This document shows positions 55,739 to 64,000 of a DNA stretch of 64,000 bases, piece after piece; position 1 is the first letter of the stretch, and each line of letters opens with the position of its first letter. This DNA comes from Saliniramus fredricksonii (lineage in GTDB: Bacteria > Pseudomonadota > Alphaproteobacteria > Rhizobiales > Beijerinckiaceae): the NCBI RefSeq assembly GCF_900094735.1, contig NZ_FMBM01000003.1, forward strand, positions 124,001 through 188,000. The letters run 5' to 3'. The translations under genes and the position numbers were made by a program. The notes under the pieces were generated by a model. The model was not told the origin of the DNA. It worked only from the letters and a program-made list of their open reading frames with translations, and searched no databases.

Positions 55739-57142
55739 ATGCCCGATTATCCGCGCGACATGATCGGCTACGGCCCCAACCCGCCGCATCCGCGCTGGCC
55801 GGGTGATGCGCGCATCTGCGTGCAATTCGTGGTCAATTACGAGGAAGGCGGCGAAAACAGCATCCTGCACGGCGACCGCGCCTCCGAGGCCTTCCTGTCC
55901 GACATTGTCGGCGCGCAGCCCTGGCTCGGCCAGCGTCATCCCAGCATGGAATCGCTTTATGAATACGGCTCCCGCGCCGGGTTCTGGCGGCTGCACCGGC
56001 TCTTCACCGCCCGCGACATGCCCGTCACCGTCTTCGGCGTGGCGAGCGCCATGGCGCGCCATCCGCAAGCCGTCGCCGCCATGCGCGAGGCCGGTTGGGA
56101 GATCGCCAGCCACGGGCTGAAATGGATCGATTACAAGGATTTCAGCGCTGACGAAGAGCGCGCCCATATCCGCGAGGCGATCCGCATCCAGGAAGAACTC
56201 ACCGGCACGCCTCCCCTCGGCTTCTACCAGGGCCGCACCTCCCCCAACACCCTGGATCTCGTCATGGAGGAAGGCGGCTTTCTCTACAGCGCCGACAGCT
56301 ATGCCGACGACCTGCCCTACTGGATCGAAAGCGACGCCGGTACGCAGCTCGTCGTGCCCTATACGCTCGACGCCAACGACATGCGCTTTGCCACCGCGCA
56401 GGGTTTCAATGCGGGCGACCAGTTCTTCACCTATCTCAAGGACACGTTCGACACGCTCTATGCCGAGGGCGAGGATGCGCCGAAGATGATGTCGGTGGGG
56501 CTGCATTGCCGCCTCGCCGGGCGCCCGGGCCGCGCGGCGGCGCTGGCGCGCTTCATCAATTACGTCGCGAGCCACGAGCAGGTCTGGGTGGCGCGCCGGA
56601 TCGATATCGCCCGTCACTGGGCGCGCCATCACCGCCCGGCGCATCTCACCCCTTCGAAGATGGCGCGCGGGCTCTTCGTCGGCCTGTTCGGCGACGTGTT
56701 CGAGCATTCCCGCTGGATCGCCGAGCGCACCCACGAGGCCGGACTCGGGCCCCAGGCCGACACGGCAGAGGGGCTGCATCAGGCGATGATGGCGGTGCTC
56801 GAAGCGGCACCGCGCGAGGCCAAACTCGCCCTGATCCGCGCCCATCCCGATCTCGCCGGGCGCCTGCAGGTCGCGGATATGGCGCCCGATTCGCAGGCCG
56901 AACAGGCCTCCGCCGGCCTCACCGCGCTCACGGAAGAGGAGCGCGACCGCTTTCTTGAACTCAACGATGCCTACAGGGCAAAGTTCGATTTCCCTTTCAT
57001 CATGGCCGTGAAGGGAAAATCGAAGGGCGAAATCCTCGCCGCATTCGAGGCGCGGCTGGAAAACGATCCGGATGCGGAATTCGACACCGCCATGCGCGAG
57101 ATCGGCCAGATCGCGCTGCTGCGACTGCAAGAGAAAGTTTGA
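55739..57142 (+). CDS. Allantoinase (PuuE)-OHCU decarboxylase (UraD) fusion
   Basis: 467 residues in two parts. Residues about 1-300 are a PuuE-type cofactor-independent allantoinase of the polysaccharide-deacetylase fold (YPRDMIGYGPNPPHPRWPGDARICVQFVVNYEEGGE, SHGLKWIDYKDF). Residues about 302-467 are an OHCU decarboxylase, with the catalytic HPD in IRAHPDLAGR (His369) and FPFIMAVKG. It therefore joins the step that makes S-allantoin to the step that opens allantoin. GGGAG precedes the ATG by 8 bases. Follows hiuH directly, so three consecutive ureide steps come from one message. Confidence 0.93.
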   Translation: MPDYPRDMIGYGPNPPHPRWPGDARICVQFVVNYEEGGENSILHGDRASEAFLSDIVGAQPWLGQRHPSMESLYEYGSRAGFWRLHRLFTARDMPVTVFGVASAMARHPQAVAAMREAGWEIASHGLKWIDYKDFSADEERAHIREAIRIQEELTGTPPLGFYQGRTSPNTLDLVMEEGGFLYSADSYADDLPYWIESDAGTQLVVPYTLDANDMRFATAQGFNAGDQFFTYLKDTFDTLYAEGEDAPKMMSVGLHCRLAGRPGRAAALARFINYVASHEQVWVARRIDIARHWARHHRPAHLTPSKMARGLFVGLFGDVFEHSRWIAERTHEAGLGPQADTAEGLHQAMMAVLEAAPREAKLALIRAHPDLAGRLQVADMAPDSQAEQASAGLTALTEEERDRFLELNDAYRAKFDFPFIMAVKGKSKGEILAAFEARLENDPDAEFDTAMREIGQIALLRLQEKV

Positions 57143-57194
57143 GGCGAGCGTGTCCGCGGTGAGCGCTCGCGGCGAGCGGGTCCGACACCCGGCC

Positions 57195-57977
57195 TCAGCC
57201 CGCCGAGAGACCGCCATCGAGAGCCACGGCGTTCCCCGTCATGAAGCTGTTGGCGTCTGAGCAGATCCAGAGCATCGCACCGACCACCTCCTCAGCCGTT
57301 GCCGTGCGCCCCATCGGCACGGCGGAGACGAGCCGCGCGAGCGCTTCGTCGGGGGCATGCTGCATGCTCTCGACCATGGCATCGACCATCGGCGTCGCCG
57401 CGAATGACGGGCACAGGGCGTTGATGCGCACGCCGCGCTTCGCCGTCTCGATCGCCGCCGAGCGGGTCAGCCCGACCACCGCGTGCTTCGATGCGGCATA
57501 GGCGGCGAGCATCGGCGCGCCGACGAGACCGGCGACCGAGGCGACGTTGAGGATCACGCCGCCGCATCCGTCCCGCGCAAATTGCTCCTGCATCAGCGCG
57601 ATCTCGCGGCGCATGACATGAAACGTGCCGAGCACGTTCACCTGCATCACCTGCTCCATCACCTGCGCCGGAGTCTCCGACAGGCGCATCAGATCCGGCG
57701 CGATCCCGGCATTGTTGATCGCGACATCGATCCGCCCGAAGCCCGCGACGCCTGCTGCGATCACCGCCTCGGCGGTGGCCTCATCCGTGATGTCGCCGGC
57801 CTGCGTGACGACCGCGCCGTCCGGCAGATTGCCCACGAGCGCCGCCAGCGCATCCGCGTCGCGATCGGTCAGCACGAGCTTCGCGCCAGCCTTGGAGAAG
57901 CATCTGGCGGCTTCGCTCCCGAAACCGCCGGCGGCCCCGGTGATCAGCACGACCCTCCCCGCATAATCCGCGCTCAC
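57195..57977 (-). CDS. Short-chain dehydrogenase/reductase
   Basis: 260 residues, classical SDR. Nucleotide motif TGAAGGFG (13-20), NNAG (88-91), catalytic Ser147, Tyr160 and Lys164 (YAASK). An Asp at the end of strand beta2 (TDRD) predicts NAD(H) preference. The substrate is unknown. It overlaps the upstream phosphotransferase gene by 4 bases, a pair often linked with acyl-CoA metabolism. Confidence 0.92.
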   Translation of the reverse strand: MSADYAGRVVLITGAAGGFGSEAARCFSKAGAKLVLTDRDADALAALVGNLPDGAVVTQAGDITDEATAEAVIAAGVAGFGRIDVAINNAGIAPDLMRLSETPAQVMEQVMQVNVLGTFHVMRREIALMQEQFARDGCGGVILNVASVAGLVGAPMLAAYAASKHAVVGLTRSAAIETAKRGVRINALCPSFAATPMVDAMVESMQHAPDEALARLVSAVPMGRTATAEEVVGAMLWICSDANSFMTGNAVALDGGLSAG

Positions 57978-59044
57978 GAGGCTTCTCCCGCGATCTCGGC
58001 CATGGCCATGCGCGCGAGCAGCGGCACGGTCTCGCCCATGCGGATGCCGCGCTCGGGATTGGAGGCATTGCCGTCGAGGGCGCGTTTGTAGACGCCCTGC
58101 AGGATCGCGGCGAGGCGGAAGAAGGCGAAGGCGATATAGAAGGACCAGTCCGGAATCCCGTCGATCCCGCGCCGGGCGCAGTATTGCGCGACGTAATCCG
58201 CCTCGGTCGGAAGCCCGAGCGCCGCGCGATCAGCGTCGCCCATGCCGCGGAAGGCGCCCTGCGAGGGCAACCGCCATTGCATGCATTGATAGGCAAGATC
58301 CGCGTAGGGATGGCCGAGCGTCGACAATTCCCAGTCGAGAATGGCGAGGATGCGCGGCGCGGCGGGGTCAAAGATCATGTTGTCGTGACGGAAATCCCCA
58401 TGGACCAGCGAGACCATCCCGTCATCCGCCGGCTGGTTCGTCTCGAGCCATGCGATCAGCGCGTCCATATCGGGAATCACTGCGGTCTCCGAGGCGCGGT
58501 ATTGCTGGCCCCAGCGTCCGATCTGGCGCTCATAGTAACTGCCCGGCCTGCCGAAATCGGACAATCCAACCTGCGCCGGATCGACATCGTGAAGTGCTGC
58601 GAGCGCCGCGTTCATGGCGTCATAGAGCGCAACCCGCTCCGCCCGATCACAATCGGGCAGCAGCGCCTCCCAGAAGATCCGGCCTTCCAGATAATCCATC
58701 ACGAAGAAGACCGAGCCTATGACGCTCTCGTCCTCGCAAAGATGGTGCATGCGCGGCACCGGAACGGGTGTGTCAGCCAAGGCCTGCATGACGCGATATT
58801 CGCGATCGACCGCATGGGCGGATTTCAGCAACTGCCCCGGCGGCTTGCGGCGCAGGACGTAGCGCCCCGTATCGGTGGTGAGAAGAAAGGTGGGATTGGA
58901 TTGCCCGCCGGCGAATTTCTCCGCTTTCTGCAATGTCCCGAAACCGGCGATCTTTCCGGCGAGATAGGCGCCGAGGCTTTCTGTATCGAGGCTGGCGATG
59001 GCTGTGGTCACTGTGTCGCTCGCATGCAATGGCTGTCGACGCAC
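57974..59044 (-). CDS. Aminoglycoside-phosphotransferase-like family protein (ACAD10/11 type)
   Basis: 356 residues, APH-fold. The N-terminal lobe has FAGGQSNPTFLLTTDTGRYVLRRKPPG with a lysine, the catalytic loop is LVHGDFRHDN and the metal-binding loop ILDWELSTLGHPYADLAY. This subfamily is close to the kinase domain of ACAD10/11, which phosphorylates 4-hydroxyacyl-CoAs; antibiotic resistance is not implied. Coupled to the SDR. The GTG at 59044 and a GTG at 59011 are both possible starts, neither with a good Shine-Dalgarno. Confidence 0.85.
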   Translation of the reverse strand: MRRQPLHASDTVTTAIASLDTESLGAYLAGKIAGFGTLQKAEKFAGGQSNPTFLLTTDTGRYVLRRKPPGQLLKSAHAVDREYRVMQALADTPVPVPRMHHLCEDESVIGSVFFVMDYLEGRIFWEALLPDCDRAERVALYDAMNAALAALHDVDPAQVGLSDFGRPGSYYERQIGRWGQQYRASETAVIPDMDALIAWLETNQPADDGMVSLVHGDFRHDNMIFDPAAPRILAILDWELSTLGHPYADLAYQCMQWRLPSQGAFRGMGDADRAALGLPTEADYVAQYCARRGIDGIPDWSFYIAFAFFRLAAILQGVYKRALDGNASNPERGIRMGETVPLLARMAMAEIAGEAS

Positions 59045-59132
59045 AGTCTATCGCAGCCGCGCCCGGCATTCGCGCGGAATCACCGCGAAGCGGATGGGCA
59101 AAATTGAAAACGCCGTCGCCGGCGCGGCAGGC

Positions 59133-61682
59133 TCAGTACAACCCGCTCGCGCCGATGGAACTGCCGGGCGCATCCTCGGCGACGCCCCAATCGTCACCTG
59201 GCCCCACATCGCTCCAGGGGCTCCATTCCTCCGAAACGGCAGGCGGCGCATCAGGGCCGGGTTCACCCGCATCGCCGTCGAACTCGCTGATACTGTCGAA
59301 ACCCCAATCCGCATCCAGCCCGGTTCCCGCCAGATTCGACGGTGGCGCGGTACCCGGCTTGAAGGCTTCGCGAATCGTGCCCGGCGCGCCGGGGCCGCTG
59401 CGGGTGCCGTCGCTGGCATTGACATGCACCAGCTTGATGCCGGGCGGGACGCGGAACGGGGTGGCGGGCTCGTCTTCGAGCGCCATCGCCATGAAGTCGC
59501 GGAAGATCGGCGCGGCATAGGTGCCCGCCGCGACCCGGCGCCCCAGCGAGCGCGGCTGATCGAAGCCGATATAGACGCCGACCGCGAGGTCCGGCGAGAA
59601 CCCGACGAACCAGACGTCGCGCGCGTCGTTCGTGGTGCCTGTCTTGCCGGCAAGCGGCTTGCCGACGGCCTGCACCGTGCGCGCCGTGCCGCGCTCGACG
59701 ACGCCTTCGAGAATCGAGGTCATCTGATAGGCGGAATGCGGATCGATCACCTGTTCGCGCTCGTCGATCAGCACGGGTTCGTTCTGCCCCGACCAGCCAT
59801 CGGCGACACAGCCGTGACATTCGCGGCGGTCGTGCCGGAAGATGGTCTCGCCGGTGCGGTCCTGAATGCGGTCGACGAGGGTGGGGCGAATGCGCTTGCC
59901 GCCATTGACCAGCATCGCATAGGCCGCCGTCATCCGCATCACGGTGGTCTCGCCCGCGCCCAGCGACATCGAGAGCAGCGGCGCCATGTCGTCATAGACG
60001 CCGAAGCGGCGCGAATATTCCGCAATCATCGGCATGCCGACATTCTGTGCCAGGCGCACCGTCATCAGGTTCTTGGAGAACTCGATCCCGTAGCGCAATG
60101 TGCGCGGCCCGGCGAAGCTGTTGTCGTAATTGGTCGGCGACCAGGGGTCCGAGCCTGGATTGTCGATGGTGATCGGCCCGTCCAGCACGATGCTCGACGG
60201 CGTGTAGCCATTGTCGAGCGCAGCCGCATAAACGAAGGGCTTGTAGGCCGATCCCGGCTGGCGGCGCGCCTGGGTGGCGCGGTTGAACTGGCTCTGGTCG
60301 AAGGAGAAGCCGCCGACGATTGCATGCACGCGCCCGCTATGGGGATCCATCGCCACGAGACCGCCGGAGACTTCTGGAACCTGACGCAGACGAAATTCGC
60401 GATCCCCCGAGAGCGGTTCGACATAGACCACGTCACCCGGATCGAGCGCCTCGGCAACCGAGCGGTTGGTCCATTCCACCCCGGCCGCGCGAATCACGCC
60501 GGTCTCGCGCTCCGCGACAACCTCGCCGTTGGATGCGCGTTCGGGCTGCAGGCCGATGCGGGCTTCCCCATCGGCAATCTCGAGCACCACGGCAAGCCGC
60601 CAGGGATCGACATCACGCAGCGCGGAGATTTCGGCCAGCAGAGCGCCCCATTCGCCGGTGTTCAGATCGAGTTGCTCCTGCGCCCCGCGCCAGCCACCCC
60701 GGCTTTCGTCATAGCGTACCAGCCCGTCGACGAGCGCCTTGCGGGCCATGGCCTGCATGCGCGGATCGAGCGTGGACCGCACCGACAGCCCACCCTCGTA
60801 GAGTTTTTCGGGACCGTAGAAATTCGTGATCTCGCGGCGCACTTCCTCCACGAAATAGCCGGCGGCGAGGGTGTTGGGAGACACGTTGCGCGGGTTGACG
60901 ACCAGCGGCTCCGCCTTGGCGGCCTCGGCCTCCTCGGCAGTGACATAGCCGTTATCGACCATCCGATCGAGCACCCAGTTGCGCCGCCCGACCGCTTCAG
61001 CCTCGCGACGGAAGGGGTGGTAGTTGTTGGGCGCCTTGGGCAGCGCGGCCAGATAGGCCATCTCGGCGAGGGTGAGCTCGTGCACCGACTTGCCGAAATA
61101 ATCCAGCGCGGCGGCGGCCACGCCATGCAGATTGCGCCCGGGCGTCAGGGTGCCGAGGAAAATCTCGTTCAGGTAGAGTTCGAGTATCGTGTCCTTGCTG
61201 AAGGCGGATTCCATGCGAAAGGCAATCAGCGCCTCGCGAATCTTGCGGTTGATCGTCTGTTCGGAGGAGAGCAGGAAGTTCTTGGCAACCTGCTGGGTGA
61301 TGGTCGAGGCGCCCTGCTGAATCCGACCGCCACTGGCGAGATTGGCCACCGCCGCGCGCACGATGCCCTCGGGATCAACGCCGTGATGCTGGTAGAAATT
61401 CTTGTCTTCCGCCGAAAGAAACGCGGCCTTGAGCGTGTCCGGGATCGCCCCGATCGGCAGATAGAGGCGCCGTTCGCTGGCATATTCGGCAACGAGGCTG
61501 CCATCTGCGGCATGGACGCGACTCATGACCGGGGGCTCGTACTCGGCAAGTTGTTCGTGATCGGGCAGATCCTGCGAAAAATGCATGAAAGCCACGGCAG
61601 CCACGGCCGAGCCGATCAGGAACAGCATGAATCCGGCGCTGAACAGAATGCCGAAAAATCTCAATATGAGCCGCATGATCAC
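59133..61682 (-). CDS. mrcA: Penicillin-binding protein 1A (class A)
   Basis: 849 residues. Short cytoplasmic stretch, membrane anchor (about 6-33), a GT51 glycosyltransferase domain with catalytic Glu92 (LSAEDKNFYQHHGVD) and QGASTITQQVAKN, an OB-like insertion, then the transpeptidase with Ser478 (GSAYKPF), SKN and KTGTTND (about 677). It both polymerises glycan chains and cross-links peptides. The C-terminal Asp/Gly/Pro-rich tail is not conserved. Start given as the GTG at 61682 (GGGGC about 8 bases upstream), with the ATG at 61676 as alternative. Follows amiC. Confidence 0.96.
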   Translation of the reverse strand: MIMRLILRFFGILFSAGFMLFLIGSAVAAVAFMHFSQDLPDHEQLAEYEPPVMSRVHAADGSLVAEYASERRLYLPIGAIPDTLKAAFLSAEDKNFYQHHGVDPEGIVRAAVANLASGGRIQQGASTITQQVAKNFLLSSEQTINRKIREALIAFRMESAFSKDTILELYLNEIFLGTLTPGRNLHGVAAAALDYFGKSVHELTLAEMAYLAALPKAPNNYHPFRREAEAVGRRNWVLDRMVDNGYVTAEEAEAAKAEPLVVNPRNVSPNTLAAGYFVEEVRREITNFYGPEKLYEGGLSVRSTLDPRMQAMARKALVDGLVRYDESRGGWRGAQEQLDLNTGEWGALLAEISALRDVDPWRLAVVLEIADGEARIGLQPERASNGEVVAERETGVIRAAGVEWTNRSVAEALDPGDVVYVEPLSGDREFRLRQVPEVSGGLVAMDPHSGRVHAIVGGFSFDQSQFNRATQARRQPGSAYKPFVYAAALDNGYTPSSIVLDGPITIDNPGSDPWSPTNYDNSFAGPRTLRYGIEFSKNLMTVRLAQNVGMPMIAEYSRRFGVYDDMAPLLSMSLGAGETTVMRMTAAYAMLVNGGKRIRPTLVDRIQDRTGETIFRHDRRECHGCVADGWSGQNEPVLIDEREQVIDPHSAYQMTSILEGVVERGTARTVQAVGKPLAGKTGTTNDARDVWFVGFSPDLAVGVYIGFDQPRSLGRRVAAGTYAAPIFRDFMAMALEDEPATPFRVPPGIKLVHVNASDGTRSGPGAPGTIREAFKPGTAPPSNLAGTGLDADWGFDSISEFDGDAGEPGPDAPPAVSEEWSPWSDVGPGDDWGVAEDAPGSSIGASGLY

Positions 61683-61821
61683 GTGATCAGCCCCTTTGCC
61701 GTCTCTTCAAGTCGCGCACCCGCGAATCCGGATCCGCAAATCCCGAGGCACGCATCCTACCGCATCGCGGCACCCGTGTTAAATCGCCCGGCCATACCGA
61801 GGGCTGATACACACAACGCAT

Positions 61822-63135
61822 CTATGGTGAAACTGGGGCGAGGCCCCGATTCGCGAAACGGACCGTAAAATAGGTCCCGATTGCCTCGGCCATGGATCGG
61901 GTGGTCTTGTCGCGCCATTCCTGCGAACGCAACAGCGCGATGTCGCGCCGGCTCGAGAGATAACCGAGCTCGACGAGAACGGAAGGCACATCCGGCGCGC
62001 GCAGGACCCTGAAACCCGCCTGTCGCAACGGATTGCGGTTGAGGCGCGCGATATTCTCCATCTCGTCGACGAGATAGCGCGCAAAGCCGTGGGAGAAGCC
62101 CCGCGTCTCGCGGCGGGTGAGATCCATCAGGATGTCGTCGACACCGTTGTCGATGCGCTCTTCCTCGACACCGGCAGCGGCATCGGCGCGGTTCTCGCGC
62201 TCGGCGAGCCGCGCTGATTCGGCATCCGATGCCTGTTCCGAACCCGTATAGACGGTCAGGCCGCGCACCTGCGGTGCCGAGGAAATCGAATCGGCATGGA
62301 TCGAGATGAACAGATCCGCCCGGGCCTTGCGGGCGATGCGCACGCGATCGGCCAGGGCAACGAAGACATCGTCGCCGCGCGTCATGATGACCTGGTAGCG
62401 CCCGCTCTGCTCGAGCCGCTCGCGCAGGCGCAGGCCGAAAGCGAGAACGATATCCTTCTCCAGCACGCCACCGGTGGCGACGGCGCCGGGATCGACGCCA
62501 CCATGGCCGGGATCGATCACGATGACCGGGCGATCATCAAGCTCCCCGATCTGCGCCGCGATGGCACTGCTGCGCGCGGCGGCCTCTGCCAGATCCTGCG
62601 TATCACGCGCAACCACCTTGGTGAAACGGTCGCGATCCACGGGGGTGAGCGTGATCGTGAAGAAATGCGCACCGTCCGCCTCCCGCTCACGCGAGGCGAG
62701 CGAAGTCGCCAGCGCGGGCCCGGCGAGATCGATCACGACGCGCGAGCGCTCGCGCGCGAACAGCCCGTAACGAAAATGTGATATCAGCCCGCCACTGCGC
62801 GCCTGATCGGCCGGCAACTGAAAATTCACGCGCGGCAGATCGATGATGACGCGCTCCGGTGAGCCGGTATGCAGGGCCCGGCCCTCCAGCGGACCGCTGA
62901 GCTTGAAGACGAGGCGCGTCTCTTGCGCTTCCGCTTCGATCGCGACGTCGATGGCGACGATGCTGCCGGGCGATTCCGACTCCTGCGCAAACGCAATGCT
63001 GGCAGGGGCGAGCATGAGCACGAGCATGGCGAGAGCGCACAGGATGTCCGGGAGATCGGCGAATGGCCGCAGCTTCGCCATCGGGCGGCGCAGATGCCGC
63101 TCCTGATTGCAGTATGGAATCGGCGCAGGCCTCAT
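61822..63135 (-). CDS. N-acetylmuramoyl-L-alanine amidase, AmiC type
   Basis: 437 residues. Signal peptide, an AMIN domain (about 60-150) that localises the enzyme to the cell wall, and an Amidase_3 domain (about 203-425) with zinc ligands in VIDPGHGGVDPG, GVLEKDIVLAF, SIHADS and the catalytic Glu in VLVELGYLSS. It cuts the stem peptide from glycan strands and is needed for daughter-cell separation. GGGAG precedes the ATG at 63135 by 6 bases. A CtrA-like TTAACCAT is in its upstream region. Confidence 0.95.
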   Translation of the reverse strand: MRPAPIPYCNQERHLRRPMAKLRPFADLPDILCALAMLVLMLAPASIAFAQESESPGSIVAIDVAIEAEAQETRLVFKLSGPLEGRALHTGSPERVIIDLPRVNFQLPADQARSGGLISHFRYGLFARERSRVVIDLAGPALATSLASREREADGAHFFTITLTPVDRDRFTKVVARDTQDLAEAAARSSAIAAQIGELDDRPVIVIDPGHGGVDPGAVATGGVLEKDIVLAFGLRLRERLEQSGRYQVIMTRGDDVFVALADRVRIARKARADLFISIHADSISSAPQVRGLTVYTGSEQASDAESARLAERENRADAAAGVEEERIDNGVDDILMDLTRRETRGFSHGFARYLVDEMENIARLNRNPLRQAGFRVLRAPDVPSVLVELGYLSSRRDIALLRSQEWRDKTTRSMAEAIGTYFTVRFANRGLAPVSP

Positions 63136-63179
63136 CAGGTGCTCCCGGCGTCGCGCACGCCCTACCGCATTAGGGCGCG

Positions 63180-63199
63180 ATGGTTAACAGTTCGTGAAC
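63180..63199 (-). promoter_or_regulatory. CtrA-like motif upstream of the amidase gene
   Basis: On the minus strand TTAACCAT (63180-63187) matches a known CtrA half-type motif exactly. On the plus strand TTAA-N7-TGAAC at 63184-63199 matches the full TTAA-N7-TTAAC consensus except for one base. It lies 45 bases before the amidase ATG, suggesting cell-cycle control. No ctrA gene is visible here. Confidence 0.4.
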
Positions 63200-63757
63200 G
63201 CCGTCACGCGCCTCGTGCAACAAGCGTGTTTTTTGCGCAACGGCCAAACGCGCTCTTGCCAAATCCCGTAAATGGTCTGTATTGAAAAAGACCCCGTCCG
63301 GCTCAGCCGATTCCGGCGAGGGCGCCTTGATTTCGGGAGAGCGGCCTCAAATGCAATGCCGACCCGCGCGCCCCCACCGGCGAAAAGCCCCGATAATCGG
63401 CCGGAGCGGTGTCACGCATGCGGCGCAATCGCCCGCGTGATTTGCCGATGACCGGCTTGCCGGCCCATCGAATTCGAAGGGAATGTTCGGAGATGAGCGC
63501 AGGAAGGACACAAGCTTTGATGCTCGTCGTCGCTTCTCCTCAAGCGCTCGGATCGCCAGCCGCCGCCGTTGGCGTGCGGTGCGGTCTTCCGGTTCCCAAG
63601 GTCAACCCGAAGCGCGGCGCATCGCGGCGCTTCCCGGCGTTCGGCCCCGACCAGGCAATGGCCAGATTGATCCGAGCGGTAGCGCGGCGCGCACCGACCT
63701 CGCCATCCCCCTCGCCAGAAGCCGCCGGGACGGCCGACGCCATGTCGAGAGTTTTCC
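63200..63757 (+). promoter_or_regulatory. Long leader region of rne
   Basis: About 550 bases between the amidase promoter and the rne start with no credible gene. A possible promoter is TTGCCA-N17-GTATTG around 63257-63285. Long 5' untranslated regions of rne are known to mediate feedback control of RNase E; conservation of a structure here was not testable. Confidence 0.45.
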
Positions 63758-64000
63758 ATGGCAAACAAGATGTTGATCGACGCATCACACCCGGAGGAAA
63801 CCCGGGTCGTGGTCGTCCGCGGACAAAGGGTCGAGGAATTCGACTTCGAGGCCGCCAATCGCAAACAGCTCAGAGGTAATATCTATCTTGCGAAAGTGAC
63901 CCGCGTGGAGCCCTCGCTCCAGGCGGCCTTCGTCGAATATGGCGGCAATCGCCACGGCTTCCTCGCCTTCAGCGAAATCCATCCCGATTATTACCAGATC
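63758..64000 (+). CDS. rne: Ribonuclease E/G, N-terminal part
   Basis: First 81 codons; the rest is outside the window. MANKMLIDASHPEETRVVVVRGQRVEEFDFEA is the RNase E/G N-terminus, and RKQLRGNIYLAKVTRVEPSLQAAFVEYGGNRHGFLAFSEIHPDYYQI is the start of the S1 RNA-binding domain. In alphaproteobacteria this gene encodes the full-length RNase E at the core of the degradosome. Which member (E or G) cannot be decided from this fragment. Confidence 0.92.
   Translation, partial: MANKMLIDASHPEETRVVVVRGQRVEEFDFEAANRKQLRGNIYLAKVTRVEPSLQAAFVEYGGNRHGFLAFSEIHPDYYQI

Noticed and set aside
57974-59044. Aminoglycoside resistance enzyme
   Set aside because: The fold is APH-like, but the SDR partner and ACAD10/11-type motifs point to acyl-CoA-related metabolism.
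58998-61868. Open frame of 956 codons on the plus strand over mrcA
   Set aside because: It is antisense to the PBP1A gene, whose motifs are complete. The antisense product has no recognisable domain.
63409-63879. Frames in the rne leader, some running into rne
   Set aside because: They conflict with the rne reading frame and show no protein-like character.

Overview
The window is GC-rich, gene-dense chromosomal DNA from an aerobic alphaproteobacterium, most likely of the Hyphomicrobiales (Rhizobiales) type. That placement is inferred from gene content: a ctaC-ctaD-ctaB-ctaG-ctaE oxidase cluster with a stand-alone proteobacterial COX4 subunit, split pntAA/pntAB/pntB, an LdtR-like MarR regulator, a pcaCHG cluster, and an O2-dependent (CobG/CobN-type) cobalamin pathway. 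I see no insertion sequence, prophage, CRISPR array or other mobile DNA. One tRNA (Leu, UAA) is present.

Layout. 1-2.8 kb: a partial secreted protein, a DUF2244 membrane protein, nth and a MarR-type regulator. 2.4-9.9 kb (minus strand): the aa3 cytochrome c oxidase and its assembly factors (ctaC, ctaD, ctaB, a small membrane protein, ctaG, ctaE, DUF983, SURF1), with hairpin terminators after ctaD and ctaE and an FNR/FixK-like box upstream. 10.5-20.2 kb (mostly plus): an IalB-family protein, a lipoprotein, a degenerate GGDEF-EAL protein, pyrE, tRNA-Leu, a LOG-family hydrolase, a LysM protein, an AarF/UbiB kinase and the COX4 subunit. 20.5-25.3 kb: proton-translocating transhydrogenase, a GNAT enzyme, acpS and pdxJ. 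25.5-27.2 kb: pcaC-pcaH-pcaG for protocatechuate degradation.

27.3-43.3 kb is the centre of the window, a cobalamin region. Two cobalamin riboswitches sit in tandem. The first controls a single secreted PCu(A)C-like protein that has lost its copper ligands and gained an Asp/His tail. The second heads a long run: DUF1636, cobW, cobN, cobG, cobH, cobI, cobJ, then cobL-cobE-cobM and cobB-cobA, with cobK and cbiD inserted on the opposite strand and overlapping their neighbours. CbiD stands where an aerobic pathway would have CobF. A third riboswitch on the minus strand (51.4-51.6 kb) heads a btuD-btuF-btuC corrinoid importer, followed by an orphan gene. The three switches therefore tie uptake, synthesis and the periplasmic protein to the same signal.

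43.3-47.6 kb (minus): the ffh, rpsP, rimM, trmD translation and secretion cluster with an acetyltransferase inserted and no rplS. 51.8-64 kb: gyrA, a DUF2306 protein, ureide catabolism (hiuH and an allantoinase-OHCU decarboxylase fusion), an SDR and a phosphotransferase, PBP1A, the AmiC-type amidase, a roughly 600-base rne leader and the first 81 codons of rne.

The best candidate for something undescribed is the riboswitch-controlled, ligand-less PCu(A)C-like protein, together with DUF1636 and CobW, as a possible cobalt-handling module.
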